In this document: piece by piece, positions 29,855 through 40,289 of the stretch
Numbering within the stretch: position 1 is the stretch's first letter
Layout: each line of letters starts with the position of its first letter
From: Sinohyriopsis cumingii
Taxonomy: Eukaryota > Mollusca > Bivalvia > Unionida > Unionidae
Direction: 5' to 3'
Assembly (NCBI GenBank): GCA_028554795.2
Contig: CM068839.1
Location: 15,965,220 to 16,029,219 of the forward strand
Length of the DNA stretch: 64,000 nt
Translations under genes and position numbers: made by a program
The notes under the pieces: generated by a model
The model's database searches: none
Told to the model about the DNA's origin: nothing
What the model saw: only the letters and a program-made list of their open reading frames with translations

Positions 29855-30286
29855 TCATATTCTCTTCGGTCGTGATAAAGAAGTCTGATACATTTGTTTC
29901 AGACTTCTTAACTCCGCTAAAATGTCCAACAGTACCGTGACCGTTTGATTTTCACCCTCTTGTTTCTTTGCTGCTACTTCTTCTTGCTGTTGTTGCTGTT
30001 GTTTTTTTCTTACCTCTTCTTCTTGCTGCTGTTGCTGCTGTAGGAGAAAAGCTTGTTCCGCTTCCTTTTGTCGTTGTATAAATTTCTCCAATTCTTCTTT
30101 CTGTCTCTGTCTAAAATTCTCCACTTGCGGTAATGAAGAAGGTAACGAAGGTTCCGGAACAAATTCTTGCGAGGTAAGAAAATCCACAAAATCCCAATGT
30201 ACCTCTTCTGAAAGTAAGTCCGGGTTCCCTTGGGCAGTCTCCCTTGCTGGTGCACCCCAATGGATCGTTTTCTGAGTTTCCGTCAT
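29855..30286 (-). CDS. PolyQ/Glu-rich coiled-coil protein of the stem-loop gene set (143 aa)
   Basis: Unknown family. An N-terminal segment with aromatic and acidic residues (EEVHWDFVDFLTSQEFVPEP) leads to a long Gln/Glu/Lys coiled coil with two Q runs (about residues 83-105) and a final hydrophobic helix (VTVLLDILAELRSLKQMYQT). The ATG at 30286 lies about 50 nt after a TATATAG box. It shares the coiled-coil/polyQ style of the left-end genes and a hairpin 3' end, but its promoter lacks the left-end 26-bp box. It is transcribed away from the right TIR. Confidence 0.75.
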   Translation of the reverse strand: MTETQKTIHWGAPARETAQGNPDLLSEEVHWDFVDFLTSQEFVPEPSLPSSLPQVENFRQRQKEELEKFIQRQKEAEQAFLLQQQQQQEEEVRKKQQQQQQEEVAAKKQEGENQTVTVLLDILAELRSLKQMYQTSLSRPKRI

Positions 30287-30333
30287 GTTGAATCACTGTC
30301 GCATAGATTGACTGCACACAAGCGCTAGCGAAT

Positions 30334-30461
30334 CTATATAGACCACGTGACGTCACAAACTGTTCTCTTCGGATTGGATGCGAGCTGACTGAATTTTGTA
30401 ACGCGTGTTCGGATTGGTGAATGAACTCAATCCGTTTCAATCCTACCTCTGCCTATAAATA
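30334..30461. promoter_or_regulatory. Divergent promoter with TATA boxes, CRE, E-box and inverted CCAAT boxes
   Basis: The minus-strand gene has CTATATAG at 30334-30341 and the plus-strand gene has TATAAATA at 30454-30461. Between them are CACGTG (30344-30349), a palindromic CRE TGACGTCA (30348-30355), and TCGGATTGG twice (ending 30377 and 30417), each containing an inverted CCAAT box. The layout resembles divergent histone gene promoters. The individual sites are exact matches, but their use is inferred. Confidence 0.6.
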
Positions 30462-30505
30462 AGCGCAGTTCACTACATTGATTCACCTGTTCTCGTCGCT
30501 TCAAG

Positions 30506-30742
30506 ATGTGGACCACAGTTGAGTCATCCACCCTTGTGTCTTTCATGATGTTTAGGACGGACATACCCATGTATGTCCTATCCAAGTGGACCGTTGTCCA
30601 CAGGACAAACACCAGTCTGTGGATACGTAGGATCTACGTTGAAAGACAAGGATGCCTGAAAAGAGTGCTGATTTACGGACCAACAGTGAGACGCAGCCTA
30701 AGAACAAGAAGAAGAAGACCAATGCGGTGCCCTTTATGTTAA
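30506..30742 (+). CDS. Arg-rich 78-aa protein of the stem-loop gene set
   Basis: Unknown family. The sequence begins MWTTVESSTLVSFMMFRTDI, has a central YVLSKWTVVHRTNTSLWIRR, and ends in a cluster of arginines followed by MRCPLC. Because it is short I would not trust the frame alone. It has a TATA box 45 nt upstream and a histone-type hairpin 24 nt after the stop, so gene structure supports it. It is the only hairpin gene on the plus strand, and like the left-end gene at 13467 it is transcribed outward into the TIR. Confidence 0.65.
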   Translation: MWTTVESSTLVSFMMFRTDIPMYVLSKWTVVHRTNTSLWIRRIYVERQGCLKRVLIYGPTVRRSLRTRRRRPMRCPLC

Positions 30743-30761
30743 TGGATACATTACTATAAAC

Positions 30762-31101
30762 CCAAAGGCCCTTTTCAGGGCCAGCCATATTTCTCGAAAA
30801 GAGATAGCCTTTCCATTGCCTACCCCTTTTTTTAAATTTAAATTTAAATTTAAATTTAAATTTAAAAAAAAATCCCATATTCAATTCCCCTTGTCCCTAG
30901 ACAAACCCAAACTCTATTCCCCCATGTTAAATTCCCCCTTGTACGTAGAGTGACCCACGATTTTTCACCATGTTCAATTCCCCTTGTACGTAGAGTGGCC
31001 CACGATTTTTCGCCATGTTAAATTTCCCTTGTACGTAGAGTGGCCCAGGGGTCCCTGTAATGCTAATTCCCATTGTACGTAGGGTGGCCCCATTTACTAC
31101 T
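30762..31101 (-). repeat. Right terminal inverted repeat
   Basis: 340 bp, inverted copy of 13124-13459. It ends CCATTTACTACT before the target duplication. The AAATTT block here (about 30831-30866) is a few bases longer than in the left copy. The main differences lie in that block and at three or four single bases. Confidence 0.95.
30767..30782 (+). terminator. Histone-type 3' stem-loop, copy 5 (right TIR)
   Basis: The plus strand reads CAAAGGCCCTTTTCAGGGCC then AGCCA, followed after 13 nt by GAAAAGAGATAG (30796-30807). It begins 24 nt after the stop of the 30506-30742 gene. It is the TIR partner of copy 1, so both ends of the element carry an outward-facing 3' end signal. Confidence 0.75.
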
Positions 31102-31107
31102 GGCAAG
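31102..31107. repeat. Target-site duplication GGCAAG, right copy
   Basis: Identical to 13118-13123; the satellite resumes with ATGTAGTA directly after it. Confidence 0.95.
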
Positions 31108-32880
31108 ATGTAGTAGAGATTTAATCTAATCCTGTCAGGGCATTAATAACATTGGACAAGGTGTAGTACAGATTTAACCTAGTCCTGTCAGAGCGTTCGT
31201 AATATTGGACAGTGTAGAGTACAGATTTAACCTAGTCCTGTCAAGGGCATTAATAACATTGGACAAGATGTAGTACAGATTTAACCTAGTCCTGTCAAGA
31301 GCATTAATAATATTGGACAAGATGTAGTACAGATTTAACCTAGTTCTGTCAAGGGCATTAGTATTATTGGACAAGATGTAGTTTAGATTTAACCTAGTCC
31401 TGTCAGGAGCATTAATAATATTGGGCAAGGTAGAGTACAGATTTAACCTAGTCCTGTCAAAGGTATTAATAACATTGTAAAAGATGTAGTTCAGGTTTAA
31501 CCTAGTCCTGTCATGGGCATTAATAACATTGGACAAGATGTAGTACAGATTTAACCTAGTCCTGTCATGGGCAATAATAACATTGGACAAGATGTAGTAC
31601 AGATTTAACCTAGTCCTGTCATGGGCATTAATAACATTGGACAAGATGTAGTACAGATTTAACCTAGTCCTGTCAGAGCGTTCGTAATATTGGACGGTGT
31701 AGAGTACAGATTTAACCTAGTCCTGTCAAGGGCATTAATAACATTGGACAAGATGTAGTACAGATTTAACCTAGTCCTGTCAAGAGCATTAATAATATTG
31801 GACAAGATGTAGTACAGATTTAACCTAGTTCTGTCAAGGGCATTAGTATTATTGGACAAGATGTAGTTTAGATTTAACCTAGTCCTGTCAGGAGCATTAA
31901 TAATATTGGGCAAGGTAGAGTACAGATTTAACCTAGTCCTGTCAAAGGTATTAATAACATTGTAAAAGATGTAGTTCAGGTTTAACCTAGTCCTGTCATG
32001 GGCATTAATAACATTGGACAAGATGTAGTACAGATTTAACCTAGTCCTGTCATGGGCATTAATAACATTGGACAAGATGTAGTACAGATTTAACCTAGTC
32101 CTGTCATGGGCATTAATAACATTGGACAAGATGTAGTACAGATTTAACCTAGTCCTATCAGAGCGTTCGTAATATTGGACAGTGTAGAGTACAGATTTAA
32201 CCTAGTCCTGTCAAGGGCATTAATAACATTGGACAAGATGTAGTACAGATTTAACCTAGTCCTGTCAAGAGCATTAATAATATTGGACAAGATGTAGTAC
32301 AGATTTAACCTAGTTCTGTCAAGGGCATTAGTATTATTGGACAAGATGTAGTTTAGATTTAACCTAGTCCTGTCAGGAGCATTAATAATATTGGGCAAGG
32401 TAGAGTACAGATTTAACCTAGTCCTGTCAAAGGTATTAATAACATTGTAAAAGATGTAGTTCAGGTTTAACCTAGTCCTGTCATGGGCATTAATAACATT
32501 GGACAAGATGTAGTACAGATTTAACCTAGTCCTGTCATGGGCATTAATAACATTGGACAAGATGTAGTACAGATTTAACCTAGTCCTGTCATGGGCATTA
32601 ATAACATTGGACAAGATGTAGTACAGATTTAACCTAGTCCTGTCAGAGCGTTCGTAATATTGGACAGTGTAGAGTACAGATTTAACCTAGTCCTGTCAAG
32701 GACATTAATAACATTGGACAAGATGTAGTACAGATTTAACCTAGTCCTGTCAGAGCGTTCGTAATATTGGATAGTGTAGAGTACAGATTTAACCTAGTCC
32801 TGTCAAGGGCATTAATAACATTGTACAAGATGTAGTACAGGTTTATTCTAATCTAGTCATGGGCAACACTAACATTGAAA
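31108..32880. repeat. 54-bp satellite array, right of the Polinton, with a 485-bp higher-order repeat
   Basis: The unit is TAACCTAGTCCTGTCAAGGG..ATTAATAACATTGGACAAGATGTAGTACAGATT. Nine units (one 1 bp short) form a 485-bp super-repeat present three times between about 31175 and 32640, nearly identical, with a marker monomer carrying CAGAGCGTTCGTAATATTGG at about 31188, 31672, 32157 and 32640. The left array lacks this higher-order pattern. Minus-strand frames of 156 codons occur once per super-repeat but are periodic artefacts. Confidence 0.92.
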
Positions 32881-34254
32881 ATGATGTTGTTTAGTTTTTA
32901 CTAAAACTAATGTTTTATACTTCTATCTTTGTGTCTTTCGTTTAGTTACAAAAATTTCCAAATGTATTTGTCACGCTTGTATTGTACCTGTCCTGTATGA
33001 TAGTGATGTACTAGAACGCTGAAAATATTTCAGCACAGAAACAGTATGTCTTATATGTGGAGTGTGGTTTAAGTGTTACTTTCATTAATATTTCCCGTAG
33101 CGAGGCAAGTCCTGAGTCTGGATTATTAGATTGTCTAATGTACCACTACCTTGTTGATAAATTTTATCTAGAAATATAATAGGTATTTATATACTGATGA
33201 TTCTTTCTTCTTCCATTTTTATATCTTTTCTTTGGCTTAACTGCCTTTATCACATGAGCTTCTTTTTTGTTTTTTCCTGAAAATAAAATACAATTACTAC
33301 TTATCTAATTTAAACAGTATTTCGGCTCATGTATTGGCTCTTACTTTAATTTCAAAGGAATTCATTTGGATTTTAATAACATATCATGGCCATAAAGCCG
33401 TGATTATACATAGCAAGGTCTAAATTTTACTTATTGTTAGTTCTTGTTTGTGTTCGTAGTCACACGATGCGAAGTAAATTTATCAAATAACATGGAAAAT
33501 ATGCTTTAAAACCTATACATTTAAAAAAGGATGAGATGCAAAGTCTTGTTAATGCGTTTGTTGCTATTAACAGTATCATCTATATACCTTTAATCATCGT
33601 TAAAAGTTTCATTTTCTTACTATATTATATTCATATTTGTACTTACAAAAATGTATACAGTTTTTCAATTGTTAGTTCCAGTGCAGCTTTATGCAAAGAG
33701 TTATTTATTTAGTTTGACTTGATGTATTTGCTTTAAATAACCACCAAAAGAAATTTTTATTCATGGTTCTATTTAAATTAAATCACATACAAATATCTGA
33801 AAATGTATCCATCGGCGCTTTTCACGCGAAGATAAAAATAATCAGCTTGACTTGGGTTGTTTTGGAGCTTATTAAATATTTCCCATTATCGCGGTTTGTA
33901 AATTTTTCTTTAATATGTCGTCTGCAGCAAAAGACGACTTAAGATGACGAAAATGAAAAGTGATTTGCCTTACGATTTAGACTTCAGTCATTGGTAATAT
34001 ATTAAAATGGATTTGGTTATTCAGTGGTTTTCTCGTTCATATTTGTCCATCAACTGCGATTCATATTTTGAGATATTATATCTTAAAACTCGTGACAGTT
34101 TTGAACAATTTCTTAGTATTTAAATTAATAATACAGCTTAGGAAATCCTCGCAGATTGGAGAGTATTGTCCAATATCAGATGAGCAGGAATGAAAAAAAT
34201 ACGATATTTTTATTTTAAATATTTTGTTTATGAAGCCATATTTTATTTTTTCAG
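32881..34254. other. Intronic DNA without recognised features
   Basis: A/T-rich unique sequence between the satellite and the next zinc-finger exon. The exon acceptor (TTTTTTCAG) ends it at 34254. I see no other gene, RNA or repeat. Confidence 0.6.
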
Positions 34255-35844
34255 AAGCGATCATCTGAAAAGTCACATGAAAATCCATGATGTCTGCAAA
34301 CCATTCCAGTGCGCGATATGTAACCGTGGTTTCATGCACGTGGCCGCGTTGACGGCTCACATGAGCACACATACAAATGACCATATAAAAGAAGTCACGG
34401 CGGTAACTAATACTACAGGATCAACGCCTGTAACGGACCCATCAAAAGAATTTAGATGTTCTGAATGTAAAGAGGTCTTTTCAGATGAAAACGAACTCCA
34501 TATCCATATTGCGGCGCATAGTTTTTCTGCACAGGATGACAAGAGCATTCAGTGTTCCTTTTGCACAGCAATCTGTATTGGTCAACTAGCCTTACAATTA
34601 CACGTAGAACACTTCCATTCCAGTGATAATCTGAATAAGTGTAGTCTCTGCTGTACACACTTTACTACTTTAGATGAACTTCGGCAACATATGAAGATGC
34701 ACGAGTCTATCGAGGAAGGTCATCCGGAGATGACTAAGACGTGTCATCCTGCCGAATTTCCCAAAAAATTACTTCCGAGCAGCGTCGCAGGAAATGTTGG
34801 TTCTTTTGAAATTCTAGTTTGTCCATATTGTCTCCGCGATGACTTTGATACACTAGAAATTCTAGAACTTCACATGCAGAGTGTGCATTCTGTCAAGTCA
34901 ACAGAAGTTTATACGTGCAATTACTGCAATGCCCCCTATAAGAACTTGTACAGTTTGCACGAGCACATGCGTGCCGTGCATCAAAACCAGCCCAGTATGG
35001 GCATCAAATATCCCTGTAGCCGCTGTTCAAAAGAGTTTCCCAGTATAGAGACACTTGCTGACCACAAAAAACGGCACCATCATTCTGGTAGTAGCAATAA
35101 GGCTACAATTAATTCTGTGTACTGCGTCCAGTGCGCATTGACCTTTCCAAGCCCCGCTGCTCTTCAGGAACACATTTCCACAGCTCATAAAATATTGCCA
35201 AAGACTGAGTCCAAAGCACAGAAGGTACGAAACTTGTCTGCTGGAAGTGTAAGCGCAAAGCAGAAAGGTGTTACCCCACAGAAGATTACTACTTCTCTTT
35301 TACATTCTGCTTTAATGCCTGACAGTGTGTTTGTCTCTCTTGCTCAAATCCCCACATCATCAGTTAAAGTCCTCGAGGCCCCAGCTGATCAGTTAACGTG
35401 TGACCAGTGCAATTCCGTTTTTCCGGATCTCACGAACTTCACAGCACACATGAAACTCCACATGGATTCTGCTATGGGAGGTCAGTATCCGTGTAATCGT
35501 TGTAACAAACATTTCCTCTCTGAGGAGCAACTTGAGGCACATCTGTCCAGCCATTTTCTCTCCGTAGTCACAGAATACGGTTGTACCAGCTGCGTGAAAC
35601 TCTTCAGCAAACCCGATGAGCTTCAAAAACACCTTATGGATATCCATGCTCACCATCTGTATCGCTGTTCACTCTGCAAAGAGATCTTCGATTCGAAAGT
35701 TAATGTTCAGGTCCATTTTGCAATCAAGCACAGCAATGAATGTAAAATATACAAATGTATCCAGTGTAACATGGCGTTCCGGTCTGAGTCAGAGTGGCAG
35801 ATACACGTTAGGATCACCCATCTGCAGATGTCTAAACCATATAG
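34255..35844 (+). CDS. ZNF423/521: ZNF423/ZNF521-like zinc-finger protein, large exon (530 codons)
   Basis: Begins with the second half of a finger (RSDHLKSHMKIH), then about thirteen further C2H2 fingers. Examples are FQCAICNRGFMHVAALTAHM, FRCSECKEVFSDENELHIHI, YTCNYCNAPYKNLYSLHEHM, YGCTSCVKLFSKPDELQKHL and YRCSLCKEIFDSKVNVQVHF. Several fingers have the family's irregular spacing (VCPYCLRDDFDTLEILELHM). A Ser/Lys-rich linker without fingers separates VYCVQCALTF.. from LTCDQCNSVF... The order agrees with ZNF423/ZNF521 fingers. The acceptor is TTTTTTCAG, the donor AG|GTATAT, and it ends phase 2. The following exon supplies the rest of an Arg codon. Confidence 0.92.
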
Positions 35845-36699
35845 GTATATTTTTTAAAATTTCCTGAATTTAGTTTTTTTTTAGTGAAGTGCATAGAATT
35901 GTATTTTTTAAAGATATAAAGCATAGATGGGACCAAATATTCAATATAATATACGAGTTGATTAATTTCTATATGATGCAATTCCAGAGTTTCTGAGAAA
36001 CTGTATTTTCATGTCAAGAAAAATAATGTGTTGATCTGCAAAACATTTGGATATATATATACAGTTTCGTGTAATTGTTTTCACACGAAAGAAACATGGA
36101 TTTCCTTATAATCAATAAATTTATAATAACTATCATGTGACTGCGAACAGACGCACCAGAGAGTTCGGTTCGTTATTTTTTCATAATGTGAAAACTTCCA
36201 TCAATAAAATCTCTCCGTGCAAAAGAAAGAACATTTAAATAAAACAAAAACTTTCGAATGGTGCTAATGTTCTGTCGTATGCAAGAACGTTACGTAGGAC
36301 TTAAATTTATCATGGCACATGATGCAGATTTTAAGAGTAACCTCATATGTAGAACTCGCTGGAAACACTCATCTTAATATCGAGGATGCGTCATTTTTTC
36401 GTTTTAGTCGTTAGCTGTGGCGTAGCAAGAAAGTTTCCTAATCCTCCACCCCATCCCCTGAAAAGTTAATTTTGGGGTTCCTCCCAATACAAACAATATT
36501 CAAAGGGAAATGTGGGCCTCCACTACATCTACCTCCTGCCTCCGCATTTGCTTGGTCCGTTGGTACGCCACTGCTTGTTAGATTTTCTAGTATAATTGCT
36601 GATGCATGAAGTTTACTAGCTCAAATTCTTGTCAGTTTATAGAAATAATAATAAAATGTCAGCTTACAATTATTTGTTGATATGTCATTATTATTTCAG
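35845..36699. other. Intron with a possible small MITE
   Basis: Mostly unique A/T-rich DNA. At about 36415-36575, TGTGGCGTAGCAAG and its approximate inverse TTGGTACGCCACTG enclose about 130 bp rich in C and T. That suggests a worn DNA-transposon MITE without a clear target duplication. Confidence 0.4.
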
Positions 36700-37066
36700 G
36701 TGTCTGTTTTGCAAGGAGAGTTTTCCGACGGAGATGGACTTACAATGTCATCTTGCCACTCACAACAAACCTTTCAAGTGCTCTATGTGCAATGAATCTT
36801 TTCTTGTCGAGTTTCTTTTGGACAAGCATATACAGAATATCCATTCCGGGCCGACAAGTACCACTAGCACTAGCAACAAACCAACAGATATTCAGATATC
36901 GTCCACAATCGCCGTCAAAATAGAACGGGACGCGGATTTCGTGAAGCGATCAGAACTGCTAGACCAGACTGGAAGAGCGGGAAATTCTATTGTGTGGCGA
37001 AGCTCTGATGAACTGTATAGATGTAACATCTGTGACATGAAATTCAACCAGGTGTCTTTGTTGCAG
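36700..37066 (+). CDS. ZNF423/521: ZNF423/ZNF521-like zinc-finger protein, exon
   Basis: Two complete C2H2 fingers (YRCLFCKESFPTEMDLQCHL, whose first residues come from the previous exon, and FKCSMCNESFLVEFLLDKHI), a Ser/Thr-rich spacer, and the first part of a third finger (YRCNICDMKFNQVSLLQ). The third is completed by SHKAHDH from the exon at 43852. Acceptor TTATTTCAG, donor CAG|GTACGT, end phase 0. The split finger resembles the one with a YGCDIC-type start in the vertebrate proteins. Confidence 0.9.
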
Positions 37067-37147
37067 GTACGTTACTGAATAACATGCAATATATGAGACA
37101 TAAAATTCAACATATGTTGTTAATGCATCTATGTTACTGGACGAGAT

Positions 37148-37494
37148 ATATGTGTCTATACGACCGTTCCGGTGGCCTAGTGGTTAGAGCGTCCGCCTCA
37201 GATGCGGTAGGTCGTGGGTTCTATCCCCGGCCGAGTCATACAAAGATTTTTAAAAATGGTACTAAGAGCTGCCTCGCTTGGCGTTCAGCATTAAGAGGTT
37301 AGTCTTAGGACTGGTCGGCCTGGTGTCAGAATAATGTGACTGGGTGGGACATCATGCTACGTGTCTGCGACATGATGCCCCAGTGCTAGACATCACTATA
37401 AACTGTCACACTGCAGACATCGTAGTGATATGGCTGTAAAATTGTTAAAGCTGCGTTAAAAATCCAAATCACAACACAACATATGTGTCTATAC
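37148..37494 (+). mobile_element. tRNA-derived SINE, full copy with 14-bp target duplications
   Basis: The body is 37162-37480, flanked by perfect direct repeats ATATGTGTCTATAC (37148-37161 and 37481-37494). A-box TGGCCTAGTGG and B-box GGGTTCTATCC lie in the tRNA-like head. A conserved middle (ACTGGTCGGCCTGGTGTCAG, GACTGGGTGGGACATCATGC) resembles the Nin-type central domain I know from metazoan SINEs. The tail is CAAATCACAACACAAC rather than poly-A. Two other copies are in the window, inverted. Confidence 0.88.
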
Positions 37495-40289
37495 TATAGT
37501 GACCGGATGAAATAGACGGATGCAATGTACGTCACGTGACACTCAAGCAGATATCGCTACCTCAGTTTAGTTACAAAAAGAGTTGAACTTGCATCACCTT
37601 TCAAAGTTAACAAAAACTTATTTTGGTTACATATTGACGCTATGTGATGGTAACTTGCATAGATTCATTCGATGTTTTTTTTTTATGTTTAGCAAAATAT
37701 TTTATCTCTTCCACTTTTCCGATTTTTTCTCCCCCCCCCCCTCCATTTCTAAATCACACCTGGTTGAATCCTTTAAAGCAATATGACAAATATAGTAAAT
37801 ATAAAGTTTTAAAGTTTCATCTTTCGGTATTGTGGCCTTCATTCGCACATAATTAAGAAATAATTACTTGAAGAAAAGTATCCCTTTTTTTAATGGATAT
37901 ATACTTGTTTTCAATCTTGCAATGTTTATGTTAGATGAAAATGTAACATAAATTGAAACATTTACAAACAAGTGTTTACTTTTTTGAAAGATATACTGCT
38001 TATCAATTCATTATTTTCATTCTAACATGAAAAATAAACACAACTGGGCTTCTTTAGAACAGTTGCAGTCTGTTTTGACGTACCACTACGACACTCGTGC
38101 ATTCGTTCAGTCATTTGCTGCGCACTTGTATGATAACGTCGAAACATTATGTCATATTGAGTGATACTCTTTGTGACAACGCCCCTTCAAAAGCGACATC
38201 TGTTGTGCAAGATAAGTATTACTTATCTCCTTTGGTTTATATCAGCTCCTCATATCTCATACTCTTTCAGAATATATCGCTTCCATAAGGATGTTTTGAC
38301 CTCTGGGTAATCTAAACTTTTAATTCATAGAATCTTAGCATTAGTATGCGAGCACTTTGACTGGCGTTAGGCTGTTGTATAGAAAACATCACAGAAAATG
38401 TAATTTAAACTGAATGTAACCCAGCCAACAAAGCTTACACTTTGCTACGGCTGGCATTAATCCATCAAATTGACAGCACTGTGGGTGTTATCACAGGGTC
38501 GGTACACTTTGCCTCTAGTGTATGCAGTGTTTTTTGTATTATATATTTATATACATGTAAACATATCACTTTATGTGATTCTGATTGGTCCAAATAAGCC
38601 CATGAAATTAGTGCACAGTATTCTCTTTACTGATTGGCTGCGATCATGGGAAAAAATTTTAACCCCGCCTTCTGGAATTTTTTGTTTTCATTGAACATTT
38701 TTGGCCGCCATATTTTGAATCGACTCGCGAAAGGGAACTGGGGAAAAAATGGTCTCGTATGTTTCAATATTGCCAATTTAACGCCACAGGGGTTTGTTAT
38801 GTCGTGTAGCATATCATAACATGAAAATCGCAAAAACCCCAAGACAAGAACAATAACAACAAGTAAAACTACCGGTATTGCTTAGATGGGAACGAGGGTG
38901 GGGGTGGGGATGGATGGGTAGTATAGCTGTAGCATGGAATCCACTCTATCTACAAGCTTGGTTTAAATGTTATCTTACTGAAGTAAATAAGCTCACCTTT
39001 GCTCACAGAAGAATGTAGTCCTACAATGTAAGACATACCACATGTTGTTTTTTGTTTTAGTGCTATGTCTTACTACCCAAATAACGGCCTTGTATAGCGT
39101 GTTCCGATGTCGGTTGACATCGGAATGAGTAGTCAAAGTTTCAGGAATATCTCACACACTTTGCAGCCTATATCGACACTCTTCCACTAATTTATGTGTA
39201 ATTAATATACTTACTGTGCTGTCTTTATCCTGGCGGAATGAAAATAACACTAGCAAATGGACGCATTTTCATGTTCCGTTGTGATAACATTTGAATTTGT
39301 TGCAATGCGACGGTAGTCGAGGTATGCCGAAGTATGTTTTAGTATGTTCATGTGGGGATATGTTTCTTGAACGAAACGAAACGTTGCTTACAGTTCCAAT
39401 AGGCATAATATATTTTTATTCGTTTCGTTAAAGAATAATATGTCAACTTAACCTGATTTCGGCATTCCCGGCTTTCATCGCTTTCCAGGCAACTGAAATG
39501 TAGGCCAACGAAACTTGAAAACAGGTCCATTTCTTTTGTGAGAATTTGAATTTATTAGAGAAAAAACATCAGGATAAGTAAAGTCTGAAAAAACATTATA
39601 ACTTTACTTTGTAGAAAAGCGTCGTTATTGGTTGCCAGTTGTGTGTGACATTCCTGGAAAATTGACTTTCGTTACACTGTTAGTTGACATCAAAACACGC
39701 TAAACAGTGCCGTTAGTTAGGCTGTAAGACTCCTCACACCCCAGAACTTTTCGGGTGATGTGTCTTACGTTGTAGGACTAAAAAGAATGTACACATAAAC
39801 CGTTCTTCCCAACTGAGAGAACTTTATCAACCTCAGCACATTTACGCGGTAAATATGTGATGCAAGTCCGACTCAGAGATTTGTTTACGTCTTCTGTGTA
39901 ACGTCTTTCTAGGACAGAATTCAATACATAAGACATTGCTGTACTCAACACGTTTAGGTGGCGCTCTGTAGTTTCGTATCTTGCATAAGTTAGAATTTTA
40001 AAGAAAAAGAATTTCGTCGGGTTTCCTCGCTGGTTATACTGGCTATTTAAAAAAAGACCTTGTATATCTAGGTATTGTTCAAAGAAGCTTTACTTTCCTT
40101 TTTGTTTGGTGAATGACTGGTGGATGTAATATGGGTTATAGAGTATACAGCTTAGCCTAACTTCAGATTTGCACCTTTCAAAAACCGCTAGCTCCGCTTG
40201 GTCATTTTCACTTCCTGGACTTCAGATGTAAAATGTAGAAAAAAGAGCCGATAACATTTTTTCCATTTTATATATGTAGTAATTGCACT
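37495..40289. other. Intronic DNA
   Basis: No gene recognised. It includes a poly-C tract at about 37731-37742, the second copy of a dispersed repeat (38245-38355) and otherwise unique A/T-rich sequence. Frames of 60-75 codons here lack any recognisable motif. Confidence 0.5.
38245..38355 (+). repeat. Dispersed repeat, copy 2
   Basis: Matches 1256-1362 (see that entry) and extends slightly further with CTTTGACTGGCGTTAGG; TTCGACTGGCGTCGG lies near 1220 relative to the other copy. Class unknown. Confidence 0.6.

Larger units (their letters stand above)
13124..31101. mobile_element. Complete Maverick/Polinton virus-like element, 17,978 bp
   Basis: The element has TIRs of 336-340 bp beginning AGTAGTAAATGG, a perfect 6-bp target duplication, and the Polinton hallmark gene set: protein-primed DNA polymerase B, chromodomain integrase, FtsK/HerA-type ATPase, adenain-like protease, double-jelly-roll major capsid protein and penton-like minor capsid protein. 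Most genes are on the minus strand; the CCHC gene and a 78-aa gene are on the plus strand. It is inserted inside a 54-bp satellite in a ZNF423/521-like intron. The TIRs are nearly identical and most genes are open, which points to a recent insertion. The polymerase carries three breaks, so this copy is not autonomous as sequenced. Confidence 0.97.

Noticed and set aside
31174..32614. Three 156-codon minus-strand frames of repeated Asn/Leu/Tyr units
   Set aside because: They recur once per 485-bp satellite block and are explained by it; the same applies to 12430-12792 and 11522-11767.
37162..37240. tRNA gene
   Set aside because: A- and B-boxes are present but the sequence continues as a 319-bp SINE with target duplications, and two further copies exist; it is not a free-standing tRNA.
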